From Monosporascus cannonballus (taxonomy: Eukaryota > Ascomycota > Sordariomycetes > Xylariales): a stretch of 64,000 bases of DNA. Positions within the stretch are counted from its first letter, which is position 1. Each line of letters starts with the position of its first letter. Below are positions 1 through 10,480 of the stretch, one piece after another. Location: the NCBI GenBank assembly GCA_004154925.1, contig QJNS01000025.1, positions 1 through 64,000 of the forward strand, in the 5' to 3' direction. The translations under genes were made by a program, and so were the position numbers. Below the pieces are notes generated by a model that had not been told where the DNA came from, did no database searches, and worked only from the letters and a program-made list of their open reading frames with translations.

Positions 1-40
1 CTTTGGAAGACTTTGGAAGACTTTGGAAGTCTTACGAAGT
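1..40. repeat. Short tandem repeat of a 10-mer
   Basis: The window opens in the middle of a direct repeat with unit ctttggaaga: two exact copies, then variants ending in gaagt and cttacgaagt. It may continue to the left of the window. No function is evident. Confidence 0.7.
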
Positions 41-1050
41 CTTTTGCCATCTTCGCCACCTCGAATAGGGGTAGACCCACTTTTCCGGAGTTAAAACTCC
101 GAATTCCTAGAAAGTGCCTCGCTCAAGACAGTCACACTGCAAGCCACCATCTTTTCACGTACAGTTCTCTATACAATCTAGATGATCTACAATAATACAA
201 TGACTATACTGGTGATCAAGGCGCTCTAAGTAGTCAATTGCAGCGCTAGCCACTTGCACCCACGCCGCCCAGTCAACGCGCCGTGCCAACAGACCTGACA
301 CAACGCCCAAAGGTGCTCAAAAGCTCCAAACCGAGGCCTTTTCCGTTATTGCAAATAGAATAACAACAACAGCTTACTCAGCTGCCTTCTGCGCCGCCGC
401 CAACTCTGCCGCTTTGACAGTCACCCTTACAGTACGGCCACTCTTCGTCACCTTTGCAGGCGGAGGAAGTCCTGGCAAGCACGCTGCCTGCCGTTTCTTA
501 GTGGCAGCCTGCTGGACCTCATCCCCTAGGGAATGGATCCGGTAGCCAGCGTATTGACTCTCGGCTTTAAGGAGTCTCCGGGTCCTAGTTCTAGGCTGTG
601 GCAAGCACCTCGTGCCTCGGGCTCGTTTCCCCACTGGCAAGTATCTATGTCCTGTGACCTTGCTTAGGCGATCCATTTCTCCGCCAATCTTATTCCTTAC
701 AAAGAGGGGGAAAGGGGCACGGCATTGATGAGCGTCTTAGCTGCCATTCATTAGGCTGGGCTAGGAATCGGGGAATTGAACTGATAGGACCACGGCGCCT
801 AGATCACAGAGACCGAGAAGCCACATTGCACTGAGCCCTCGTGACTCCCTAGGACGGGGCGTGGTGGGCTGTTTGGAGAGATAGTTGACCCCTGTCTACG
901 ACTGCCGCCAATCCCAACTCCACATTTTCCCATCACACGTCAGTCCGCTCACCAGATGGCGAGAGCGAATACCAAGGTCTTTATTGGACTCGCAAACGCG
1001 GTTCGCGATAGAGCCTACAGACCAGAGGTAGCTACCAAGGCGGTAAGTAT
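41..1050. other. Intergenic, no gene recognised
   Basis: No convincing gene was found. A 100-codon open frame lies on the minus strand at 374-676. Its product is basic, with an Ala/Lys-rich tail, somewhat like the C-terminal tails of fungal transposases, but there is no diagnostic motif and it is not called as a gene. Confidence 0.4.
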
Positions 1051-1608
1051 GTGGGAGCAGCCGCCGATGAAGGTTCACAATGGGTGATATGGGCGGGCGC
1101 TTGTCGAGCATACCTATCATGGCAGAAGCGGAGCGAGACCAGAGAACCAACTGGACTTGAATTAGAAGGAAAAGTATGCAAACAACATCGAGATTTCAGG
1201 CGCTCCCCAAAGTTCAAGCGAGTTCTGGTATGGCAGGTCGCAGATGCAACGGCGAGACTTGGTGACCATCCCACGACACCCAGGGCACTGTTACCCAGAA
1301 ACAACGATCAGGAGCTACGAAATTATCACTTCTTCCTGAATATCACAGCACTGGCGATTGCCAGCGTCCTCGATGCCAACTTCTGGTTAACTGATATCCC
1401 ACGGATCTGTCACTTGGACCCGGCAATTTGCCATGCGGCCGTGAGCTACCATACCCTCTCTGACGGCTTCACGCATAAACGGCCTTGGAAACCATTGGTC
1501 GGCGATCCCTTTCCTCCTGTTGGATTCAATACACAAATGGTTGAATGTGTTTCATTAGGATCAAACCTACGTTCAATCGCACGCTGGAAGACCAGTTGGA
1601 TTTATTGA
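1051..1608 (+). pseudogene. Relic resembling a fungal transcription-factor regulatory domain
   Basis: A 185-codon open frame whose middle part (about 1310-1460) reads like the region of fungal Zn2Cys6-type or DUF3468-like proteins where a short helix is followed by a 'fxxxFW...ri..l...aichAv' pattern. The visible strings are 'VLDANFW', 'LDPAICHAAVSYHTL' and similar. There is no Zn2Cys6 cluster upstream, and the product stops soon after the conserved block, so this looks like a truncated remnant rather than a working regulator. The family call is an inference from residue pattern only. The alternative is a chance open frame. Confidence 0.35.
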
Positions 1609-2408
1609 ACTGAGTAACTAGTCCTTTAAGAAACTTCAGTTGTCTTCATCCTTACAAGTAGGCTTTCTTAAAGCCATAATATAATAAGTGCTCGTGTTGT
1701 AAGGTTAGTATTCGATGCCATCGCCGAAGATGAGGAAGAGATGGAAGATGCAGAAGGTTGAGCCTGATTTTCAGGTGCAGGGTCAGATCTGGAATAGGTA
1801 CGACGCCATGTCTCTCTTCAGGACCGGCTTCCGGCTCCTGGTTTGTCCTTCAACCAGAGCGACCAACCAGGCAGCGCGGGATCGGAACAGTCAGCCCATC
1901 TCCAGTATACGCCGGGGGCGATGAACCGTTTGTAGGTGTTTCGCATAGACTTTCTGATGGCATCTTCTCTGAAGCATCCCCGAGAAGGTCAGCCGCTTTG
2001 AGCATTTTGGACAATTATTTAGCAACATTGCGAGAACGAAAACCTGGGTTGGTGGTGTTTGTTTACGAACTTTACGCGTGTGACAACGGGTAAGGCCTGA
2101 ACCACAAGAGCCGGAGTCTATCGAACAACAAACAATGCGGTTATGTTTAGGTCCCTAAGTTTAGGGCCCTTTGAAAGCGGCATGACCCCGAAAGTGAACC
2201 TTTGCCCTGTCACGTGGCACTATGAACCAAGTCCAATCGAGATGCGGCGCTCCCGAGTGCTCATTTGTCACACTCGGCCTCACTCAGCCCAACCGTATTT
2301 TGCCTCTAGTCGTGAGGTTCACCACGTGCTTCAGCTGTCGATTACAAGGCGTCTATGCGAAACTAGGAAATCTCGGCTAAACATCTCACCTCCACGCTGA
2401 TCAAACCA
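1609..2408. other. Intergenic and promoter side of the HET gene
   Basis: Two overlapping short open frames (1715-1924 and 1758-2093) show no recognisable motif. The last few hundred bases probably carry the promoter of the HET gene starting at 2409. Confidence 0.4.
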
Positions 2409-4557
2409 ATGGAATCCGATAGAGCTGTTGAAGGAAACTCGAGCAGAGAAGCCATCTCTGAGACGTAAGTGGTGAGCCAACTGGCAGGGATTTACAAGAG
2501 TGTTAACTAATATTCTGCCTTCAGCGCAGATGGAGCCCGGTCCCTGGTCTGCGGTCCATGTTGGAGCGGCCTCTTTTCGCGCCAGTCTTTCCGGGAGATC
2601 TGGGAAAGTCCCGGCTTGCTCATCGATGTCAAAAAGCTAAAATCTTTTAGCTACTCCTCGACATGGAACCGCATCGATGCATCGAGCCGGGCCGGTTGCA
2701 ACTGGTGTTCTCTGCTGCTGGGTTCCGTGGACCCTACGAGGTATGACTGCTACTCCGAGGATGAGGATTCCCTCTTCCGCACTGTCGGCTGCACCATCCA
2801 CGTAGCCTTTGGAAAACCATCCTATTTCGAAGGGGTTTTCATGGGGGCACAGCTTGTTAGCGCGTGGGTGGATGACTACCAGCTCTTTGAATACCCGGTT
2901 TACACGCTCTCAGGTATGTCCGTACAATGTACTGGTAGAATTCATCTGGCAGTGCTGCAGTTACTTACACTCTGGGCTATATGTGCAGATGATCCATGCG
3001 CCAAGGAAGTGCTATCCCGGGGAAGAATACGTCGGGTGAAATCGACAGAGACGTGCCGCCTTGCTATCGAATATGTATCGAACTGCCACAAGCACCATAG
3101 CGGTTGCCCTAAGCCGTCACACGACCGAGTGCTGCCCACTCGTGTCATAGACTGCACCAATCTGGAGGACCCGAGGCTCTATATCACGGGGGACGCCGTT
3201 CGCGGATCCTATGTGGCGTTTAGTTACGTATGGGGTGGAGACCAACCCAACAAGACGAGAGTGCGCAATATCGACATGTATGCTCAAGGGATTGATCTTG
3301 GTCTGCTTCCTCAGACTGTCAGGGATGCCGTTTGGTGACACATGCATGCAAGGAGACATACCTCTGGGTGGATGCCCTGTGTATATCCAGGATTCTAAGG
3401 AAGACAAGCGCCGAGAAATCGCCAAAATACCGCAGACATTCGCGGATGCGTCTTTCACCATCATCGCCCCGCGGTCCCCCAAGGCGAGCGACGGCTTCCT
3501 GCACGACTGCCAACCGCCTTCCGTCCCCGTCCGACGCCTGCCCTTTCCCTGCAAGGGTGACGACGACCCTGGCCGCTTTGGTATCCTTTTCGTGGAGCAA
3601 GACGCACTGGGCAAGTACGACAACGACTTGATCCTGAACGAGCCAGTGCACAAGCGGGCTTGGTGTCTCGAGGAACGCCTACTCTCCCCGCGCGCACTCG
3701 TCTACACATCCAGCACACTTCGCTTTCAATGCCAGCTGATCCGCGTCAATATTGGCAACGCCGTGCGTGCTACTCACGATCTCGCCGATCACCGCCTCGC
3801 GATCGAGTGGATGCCTGGGCTGGACGACAGGTATTTTTACCCAAAGGCAGATAGTGCCTTTGACTACAATAGGAGTACGACGCTCTGGGATAACATCATC
3901 CACAATTACACCGGGTGCGCAGCGACACAAGTGGAGGACAAGCTCGTCGCGCTCGCAGGCGTGGCGAGTCGATTCGCGGCGCGGTGGAAAAAAGGGGATT
4001 ACATGTCGGGCCTGTGGTTCGACAACCTGCAGCATGATATCCTATGGCATATGGCCGTCGGTGCGCAGCAACCGCGGCCGGAAGCGTACAGGGCGCCCTC
4101 GTGGTCGTGGGCATCAACCGAGGGCTCGGTGATAGCCGCGACGCTTCATCCGCATGAGACGCCGCTATACGAGCTCACAGGCTATGAAGTTGCCCAGGTT
4201 TCTCATATACTCTACTTTGGCGGAGTTACAGCCGGATACTTGGCCATGCGCGCCCCTTTGCTAAGGGCTATATGGCGAGACGACGGGCTCTACGCCTGTC
4301 TGCCTTGGGTTGATACTCAGTCTTGCGCAACGAAAACAAAGCTCTATCACGCATGGCGCGATGCCATTGAGCCTTGCAGTGCGGACGCCTGGTTGCTGTT
4401 GATTGTCTGGAGAGCAAAGTCGGATGAGTTGCTCGGATTGGTTGTGGTTCGGGCGGAGTACTCGACTGAGTACAGACGCGTCGGCTGCTTCCAACACTTT
4501 TCCGTCTCGAAGGATGACATTCAGGGGCTCAATAGGCAAGAGGTTATCTTGAAATAA
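2409..4557 (+). pseudogene. HET-domain (heterokaryon incompatibility) gene with two frame breaks
   Basis: HET proteins trigger or regulate programmed cell death after fusion of incompatible hyphae. Start ATG at 2409. Exon 1 is 2409-2464. Intron 1 is 2465-2524 (GTAAGT, CTAAT branch, TTCAG). Exon 2 is 2525-2913. Intron 2 is 2914-2988 (GTATGT...GTGCAG, 75 nt and read-through). The last exon runs to 4557. Visible hallmarks are an N-terminal Cys pair (LVCGPCW), the HET core 'YVAFSYVWGG', 'TYLWVDALCI', 'KRAWCLEERLLS', and a C-terminal 'PSWSWAS' block. The full product would be about 670 aa. In the core the reading frame slips twice: after TVRDAVW at about 3335 (GG where GGG is expected, giving TGA at 3336-3338), and after WVDALCI at about 3383. 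Each slip equals one missing base. Either the allele is dead or these are sequencing errors. Confidence 0.85.
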
Positions 4558-5045
4558 CTACTGCGCCCGCAGTCTATAAGATCTCTATTAGTAGAGTTAG
4601 CAGCCGTATAGCCAATGATAAGCGCGACCGAGGGCTAGGGACATGTCGTCCAAGCATTGTCTATTTTCGAAAGAGCAATGAAACTCCTATAGCTGTGACA
4701 TGGAGAATAACGATAAATAGAAGGACACTTGGACAGAGCGAGCCAAACGGTGGGCGAAATGCTTCACAACGACTGTAGTACCATGGCGCAGCGCCGTAAC
4801 TGGCAGCCAGCCACTCGATCGAACTGCAGATTTGTGTTTGAAGTCACATGCAAGCGTGCTGGTGATGGTTTCACATGTAATCAACCATAATATATCTAAT
4901 CGCATCGAGATCAAGGTTGAGAACTTAAGATAAATGCCTTAGCGGAGCTGCTCGTACCGAATGTGAGTGCCTAGCGCCAGTCCCTGGCGGGATTTCACGC
5001 TCTGTACGACGGTGTGACCTTTGGTCCGATAGCATGGACTCGGAA
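4558..5045. other. Convergent intergenic spacer
   Basis: The spacer lies between the 3' ends of two HET genes on opposite strands. No gene, repeat or RNA was recognised. Confidence 0.6.
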
Positions 5046-6833
5046 CTATATTATGATGCAGTTCCCTTGGCACCTGTCACAGCGCTTTCGGGAGTTATGT
5101 CCTGAGACATATGCCCCTCTTTTTTCCGGTCCCCCAACCAAGAAATTACGCTCCTTCCACGACGTCGAGGCCCATTGAAGCGCCTCATGACTGAACGCAA
5201 AGTACGAGCAGACATGATAACGATCCTTAGCGTGCTCGGTCACAAGCATCGCACGGATGTTGTTGCCTGTAACCACGGCCGGTATGCCGTTGTAGAAGCC
5301 TAGCATCACTGCATACGACTGAGGCACCTGAGACTCATCATCCGGGATGGCTTCTTCGGGACAGATGGCCCACGTCGATCCACTCACTGCTCTGAGTTGG
5401 GTGGGGCGTCGTGCGTCGTCGTAAATTGAATCGGCGGACAAAATTGTTGTCGCCGCAGGGGTAGCCACAACCCTGATGGCAAGCGCATCAAACGAGTGGT
5501 ATCCGGCCTCATCCATTGAGCCCTTTATCGGTGGAAATAGTCCGATGTCATTCGGGTAGATGGCATCTGTAAGCAGAACAAGCTGCTGACCACCGCTGGG
5601 AAGGTCGTATGTGGCCCGTGTAGCAACCGACGTTCGGGGAAACGCAGGAAATGTCGAGAGATAGGGGCAGGGAGGTAGGTTCGCCGATAGACCGAGCCAG
5701 CTGGCGCTGCGGCCTTGGCGAAGGACCTCGCGGGCGAGTGCAATCGTGGCACCTAATCGGTCGTCTGCCGCAAACTGCGATGGATCCAGCATCACTCCGA
5801 GTATCCCCATAATACTAAAAACTATATCGACAGGGCGCGACGATGTGCGTACAAGCGCGCACTGCCAGATACAGAAATCTCGCATCTCATCTGTATCCAG
5901 ATGTCCCGCCGTCGCGAAGCCGAGCGCTGCGACGTGGGGCAGACGGATCCCACTAACGCTTGTTTGAGTCACTCCCGGGAGAGAGCCAGTGGGTGGCTCT
6001 CCGAACAGCCCGGCTTTAATCCGCAGAGGCATTGCTCCTTCATCTGCGCCGTCGGGGGTGAACTCAAAGCCTCCAGCAGAGCAAACAGCTAGGGTATGTG
6101 CTAGTCCCATCATGGCCGACGTTCCGGGGGCAACAACCTCAATCCTGCCAAGAATAGTTTCACATCCAACCTCGACTTCAACTTCACCAGCACCGTGTGT
6201 CCAAGCAAACATAACCGCAACCGCCGGAGGGGCGACGACCTCCTGCAGCGTCCATCCTCGATGAATCCAGTGCGTTTCTTGGCTGAAGGATGCAAGACAA
6301 CGTAGCCCGCCAGGGGCGACAACGCATATAGTGGCGAAGGCATATACTCGGTACATCTCCTGAATCTGCCAATGCTTATCTTGTTTGCTTGTCTGCATTA
6401 TACATAGCCGGTCCAGCCACAAACTCGATGCGCCACAGGCGAGCGATGCTGCGCACGCATCAGAAAGAACGTCTAGGCTGATGGGATCTGCGTCTTCGGC
6501 GCCCAAGATGGAGAACTCCCGTCTGCTCAGCATGCCATCGTTAGCCGGATGGTTACCTCGCCATACGTACGAGAGCGCTGCATAGTTAACGCGCGGGAAA
6601 CCAGCGGACTCCAATATTCGTAGCGTTCGGTTAGAGACCGCTTCGGTACAATCCAGGAGGCGGTATCTTTCAGGGGTGGCGGACGACATAATGTCAACAG
6701 GTTTACTGCGCCGCGAGAGCTCGTCGAAGGAGATATTGCAAATTTCTTGGAGCACCGCATCCTGCTGGGGTTGCACCGACCCATTAGCCGCTTCCGCTGT
6801 AACTCTGAGTTGATGTCCGACATACTGACGCAC
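5046..6833 (-). CDS. HET-domain protein (heterokaryon incompatibility)
   Basis: A single-exon frame of 595 codons on the minus strand. The HET domain spans about residues 82-200: 'YAALSYVWRGNH' at about 84-95, 'LWLDRLCI' at about 138-145, the 'QIQEMYRVYAFA' helix, and 'WIHRGWTLQE' at about 189-198. The C-terminal two thirds form the variable region typical of the family. It contains a 'SSRPVDIVFSIMGILG' segment also found in the larger HET protein at 13.5 kb, and ends with a Cys-rich tail (KRCDRCQGNC). The start is the first ATG of the frame. An upstream exon in the minus-strand frame at 6784-6996 cannot be excluded. It probably acts in cytoplasmic self/non-self recognition and cell death. 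The decayed copy at 12.0-12.6 kb is its closest relative in the window. No lesion is visible. Confidence 0.88.
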   Translation of the reverse strand: MRQYVGHQLRVTAEAANGSVQPQQDAVLQEICNISFDELSRRSKPVDIMSSATPERYRLLDCTEAVSNRTLRILESAGFPRVNYAALSYVWRGNHPANDGMLSRREFSILGAEDADPISLDVLSDACAASLACGASSLWLDRLCIMQTSKQDKHWQIQEMYRVYAFATICVVAPGGLRCLASFSQETHWIHRGWTLQEVVAPPAVAVMFAWTHGAGEVEVEVGCETILGRIEVVAPGTSAMMGLAHTLAVCSAGGFEFTPDGADEGAMPLRIKAGLFGEPPTGSLPGVTQTSVSGIRLPHVAALGFATAGHLDTDEMRDFCIWQCALVRTSSRPVDIVFSIMGILGVMLDPSQFAADDRLGATIALAREVLRQGRSASWLGLSANLPPCPYLSTFPAFPRTSVATRATYDLPSGGQQLVLLTDAIYPNDIGLFPPIKGSMDEAGYHSFDALAIRVVATPAATTILSADSIYDDARRPTQLRAVSGSTWAICPEEAIPDDESQVPQSYAVMLGFYNGIPAVVTGNNIRAMLVTEHAKDRYHVCSYFAFSHEALQWASTSWKERNFLVGGPEKRGAYVSGHNSRKRCDRCQGNCIII

Positions 6834-7299
6834 TTTCAGGGTTACTATCTGCCATTTCAGCCGACAGTAAAGCGTGGATGGCCTTCGCCTGGCCAGATAT
6901 CTCGTTTGGGTATCCAGGGAGGTACGCTGGGAGGCCTAAAATTGCTCGCCGTCGAGCTTGCGGATCTGGTGCATATGCCATTGGACTGTCTGCCACTAGG
7001 TGAGGTAGCTCTAGAACTTGTTAAGGGGGTCCAGTCCGGCCTGCAGCGCCTTCGTTCGAAAGCCGGTCTACTGCGCTCAATTCAAGGTAGGGACGGCCGA
7101 CAATTAGGACTTGCTGGTCAATCTGGAGGGCGTAGCCTGTATCGGAATTTGATGGCCATATAGCAGTATTCATCTCATCAACTCCAGGTCCAGGGGCACG
7201 CTGTGCTGATGTGACCAGGTGCGGGGGTCAAGAGCGTGGGAGCCTTTGCTAAGTAATTACTGCCCAACTTTGCCCAGCGCACCGTACGAACCAAATATT
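6834..7299. other. Spacer between HET gene and AT-rich island
   Basis: Normal base composition. It contains the upstream region of the minus-strand HET gene. Open frames on both strands here overlap and carry no recognised domain. Confidence 0.5.
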
Positions 7300-8311
7300 C
7301 ATCTCAACTCTACCCAAAGAAGAAAATAAAAGGGATCAGAAAGTTCACTACCTGAGTATTTACTCGGTTAGGTTAAGCTACCCGATGATATAGACAATTT
7401 AGAGACCTAGAACGAGCCCGGGAAATTGACCAGCGACTTTTAGAGAGTGAAGCACCGAACTCGGAGCTGGTACAAATCGGGCCTAATTAATCTCCAGACG
7501 CCCTCAAATTTACAGGAAAACAGTTGTAAAAAATCCTCCACTTAATAAAGAAATATAAGAATGCGGTTATATATACTTTGTTACGGCACGAGAATAAAAG
7601 CGTAGCCATTACACTACTAAAAGTGGAACGTTATTAGCTAGAGTACTAATCGCCTTGTTCTGCTCTATATATCTATTAGGTGCTACTTGGGACTGTGATA
7701 TACTTCAAGGTAAGCGGAATTGTTTAATAATATTAAATTTAAAATTTACTAAATAAATGTTATTGAAAAAACAGACGCTTAAAATTGAATTTTTTGCTAG
7801 CGTAATTATATTTTAAAATATTTAATAATTTAAATTCTAATTATTACGTTTTATACAAAATTGCCAAGAAATAAAAATCATATAGTAATTGAATTATACT
7901 AACATTTTTAAAGAAAAAATTAATATTAATATTTACATAAAATTTTAAATATTTTTAAATAAATTTTATAACTTAATAAAATAAAATGATGAAATATAAA
8001 AAACAACTGAATTACAGATTAAAAATATTTTTTAAACTGTTAAAAAATTATAACATTTTATAGTTAATAAAGCGCACTTTATATATATATATTAATATAC
8101 AATACCTTGAATTTATACTTATATAAATATATTTTATATTTAATATATTTTATTTTTAAAATAATTTTAGTGTTTTACTTCGTAACGTACTATATAATTA
8201 AGCTAGACACACACATAAACTGGAAACTTTCTTTTAGCAATTTTATCATCCGATTTTAATTACTTATTTTTTAATAATTATAATATAGAACGACTTACAA
8301 AAAAATCGAAA

Positions 8312-10139
8312 ATGAACTTAGTCGTTCAGGTTAAGAAAAATAACCCGAATATTAGTTATAAAAAGCTTGATTTTATTTATAATGTCCTATATTCCACCTT
8401 AAAAACGCGATATAACGGTATACGCGCCCGAGACGATATTATCCCTCTTTTATAAAAATTAACGCTAATCGAAGAAAAATCGATGTTATAGGCTAAAGCT
8501 TATAGGGCAGCTCGGGCTTACGGAGCGAATTCCTTAGCCCGAGTTTACCCATATGTATATAGGGAGCAGCCACCTTGCTAGTGGCTAATTGTTTCTCTCT
8601 TTCCCTCCTTACCTTAAATATAAACCTTTATTGGACCGTGCCTCCGTTCAACCTACGCATCGTGCTCGTCACAATCGATTATCGAAAAAAAACCTTAATC
8701 TAGATATGCGAACGTTTTCTGTCCAGTTTTAGTACGTTAAAAAGATGGCGAATTTGCTGTTTGCGTAATGCGTTACGATATACGTTAGAGTTAACTGAGT
8801 ATTTAACTTTATTAAACGGCAAAAAAAACTTAAAACGCGTTTAAATCGACCGATAAATTATTAAAGAGTTTTATGCGAAAATTTAGAAATACTTCGGAAA
8901 TGGTTTAAGCTTATCCGAGCTATAATCGCAAAATGTAGTATTGTAAAAAAGGATATTTATAACTTTAATAAAATAAGGTTTTTAATAGAATTTTTTATAG
9001 TACTAAACATAGTTATTATTAATATTAAAAAATATAGAAAACTTAAATAAGCTCAGTAAAGAAATCAGGAATGGTTTATAATAATATAAGCTGTTAATTT
9101 TTAAGGCTAGGTTTTGTCCTATTTATTATTTTTATTAGGAAAAACCACTTTTTCGCTAATTAACCGATAACCCATTCTTATCCAACTAGAAATTTGCTAT
9201 AAGCGAAAACAGCTAAATAACAAATAAACTAGATTTAAAATAAATTAAACATTTCGATAAATATACTAAAACGCGTACTAAAAGTTCAAAATGTCTTTTT
9301 GTTTTTAACGATTACGAAAGTTACTATTCGATCGAATTCGAAAAATATTGCGCGAATAACGGTATTATTATACTTTATATACCTACCCATTCCTTTTATC
9401 AACTCCAACCTTTCGACATATCCTGTTTTTCCGTATTAAAACGTATTTATTCGCTATATATCGAAAATCTTATACGGTAGTACGTTATCCATATCGCTAA
9501 GGAGGATTTTATTACCAGTTTTTACAACGCGTTTAAAGCTGCTATAACGACCGATAATATTAAATCCGGATTTGTAAAAACGAGATTTATTCTATTCGAT
9601 TTTTATTACATTCTTAATTAAAAGTTTTAATTATATCTATATTAACTATTCCGCCGTTTACTTTTACCAATTCCGTTATTTTTTTACTTGCAAATATTTT
9701 TAGAAATATTATTAAAGCGATTTAACGAGAACGTTATTTATAAAGAAAAATTAAAAATTACCAGAATAACTTATGAACAAAAATAATTCAATTAATTAAT
9801 CTATGAACAAAAAGTAATTTAATACTTTTGTACGAAATCGCTTTTTTGTAAAAAAGATGATTACTTTTGAAAAACGAATTACATTCTTAGTAAACGCCGA
9901 AAAACCAAAAATATACGTTTTTAAAAAGAAAAAAAATACTTACTATAAGAAAGGCACAAACTTTTATAACTACAAAAGGAGGTAATAATAAACAATTACA
10001 GTTAACAGCGGCTAAAAATAATCGTCGCAAAAGGATTTAGGCGAAAAAACGAAAATATCGCGTTTACGACAAGCCCGGACATAATGCGCGTATTTGTAAG
10101 AAAACTGTAAATACGTCTAGCGATAAAAACTTTAATTAG
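8312..10139 (+). pseudogene. Fot1/pogo-family transposase (DDE_1), mutated by RIP
   Basis: Read through its stops, the plus strand decodes to a Fot1-type transposase. It starts at ATG 8312 with a psq-like helix-turn-helix ('NPNISYKKL', 'YNVLYSTLKTRYNGI', 'ARDDI'). After the LTR come 'KTRLNRPINY', 'RVLCENLEI' and 'KWFKLIRAII'. Then comes the catalytic domain, with 'DIYNFNKI' where the family has YNFDETG, 'NDYESYYSIEF' where it has a DGHESH-type motif, and 'PTHSFYQLQPFDISCFSVLKR'. At the end is a zinc-knuckle relic 'DKPGHNARICKK' whose first two Cys have become Tyr. Two catalytic Asp are now Asn, while the third-box Asp is kept. Many Gln codons are TAA or TAG. The substitutions are almost all C-to-T or G-to-A. 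It cannot be functional. Confidence 0.88.
8484..8673. mobile_element. Solo LTR with 5-bp target duplication
   Basis: A 190 bp block with much higher GC content interrupts the transposase frame. It begins TGTTAT, ends GTCACA, and is flanked on both sides by ATCGA (8479-8483 and 8674-8678), the 5-bp target duplication typical of LTR-retrotransposon integrase. Removing the block and one ATCGA brings the two halves of the transposase back together. An internal inverted repeat, ctcgggct at 8511-8518 and agcccgag at 8536-8543, could form a stem. No internal retroelement sequence remains, so this is a solo LTR left by LTR-LTR recombination. It shows little RIP damage. Confidence 0.85.
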
Positions 10140-10480
10140 TTTAAATTAATTTACTGCGTTATGGTTGTTTTATTTGAATTGTTATCGCGAAGTGTTAAAA
10201 AGTGTTCAGCTTATTTATATGTTTAGCTCACTTGTGTAATACGTTATTAGAAAAATACATACGGTATATATATTTTATATAATTTCCGCATTTTCTACAT
10301 TTTATATATTTTAAATATTTTATATATTTTGTAATATTTTTATTTTAATACTTTTTCGTACTTTATCAAATATGTAGCTTTTTATTTTTATAAAATATTT
10401 AAGTTTGAAATTTTCGAATTTTGAGTTTTGTAGTTGCGTTATTAAATTTTGTATATTTTAACGTAATCGAATTTGCCATC

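Larger units (their letters stand above)
8165..10255 (+). mobile_element. Fot1/pogo-like Tc1-mariner DNA transposon, RIP-inactivated
   Basis: The element is defined by the transposase relic at 8312-10139. The flanks hold weakly matching candidate terminal inverted repeats. The minus-strand complement of about 8175-8215 and the plus strand at about 10205-10235 share a pattern like gtgt.tagctta.ttatat, which is imperfect as expected after heavy mutation. The exact ends and the TA target duplication are not certain. A solo LTR (8484-8673) interrupts the element. Confidence 0.7.
7300..10480. other. AT-rich RIP-mutated island
   Basis: Base composition switches abruptly to very AT-rich, with abundant TpA and runs of A and T, and returns to normal near 10480. 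The island contains the transposon relic described below. At 7395-7660 a coding-like stretch in one frame is broken by several stops (TAA/TAG where CAA/CAG would fit), so a second mutated element may sit on the left. Products of RIP are C-to-T on one strand and G-to-A on the other, and both are visible in the decoded transposase. The rest (7700-8160 and 10260-10480) is featureless AT-rich sequence. Confidence 0.85.

Noticed and set aside
374..676. A 100-codon minus-strand frame with a basic Ala/Lys tail
   Set aside because: It hints at a transposase tail but has no catalytic or DNA-binding motif, so it is not reported as a gene.
2914..2988. Treating the second HET intron as coding
   Set aside because: It is 75 nt, in frame and without stops, so it could be read through. 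It has good GTATGT and GCAG borders, and without it the flanking sequence joins smoothly, so it is called an intron with some doubt.
7300..10480. The AT-rich island as a mitochondrial DNA insertion
   Set aside because: The sequence decodes to a Fot1-type transposase with RIP-type substitutions, which explains the AT content.
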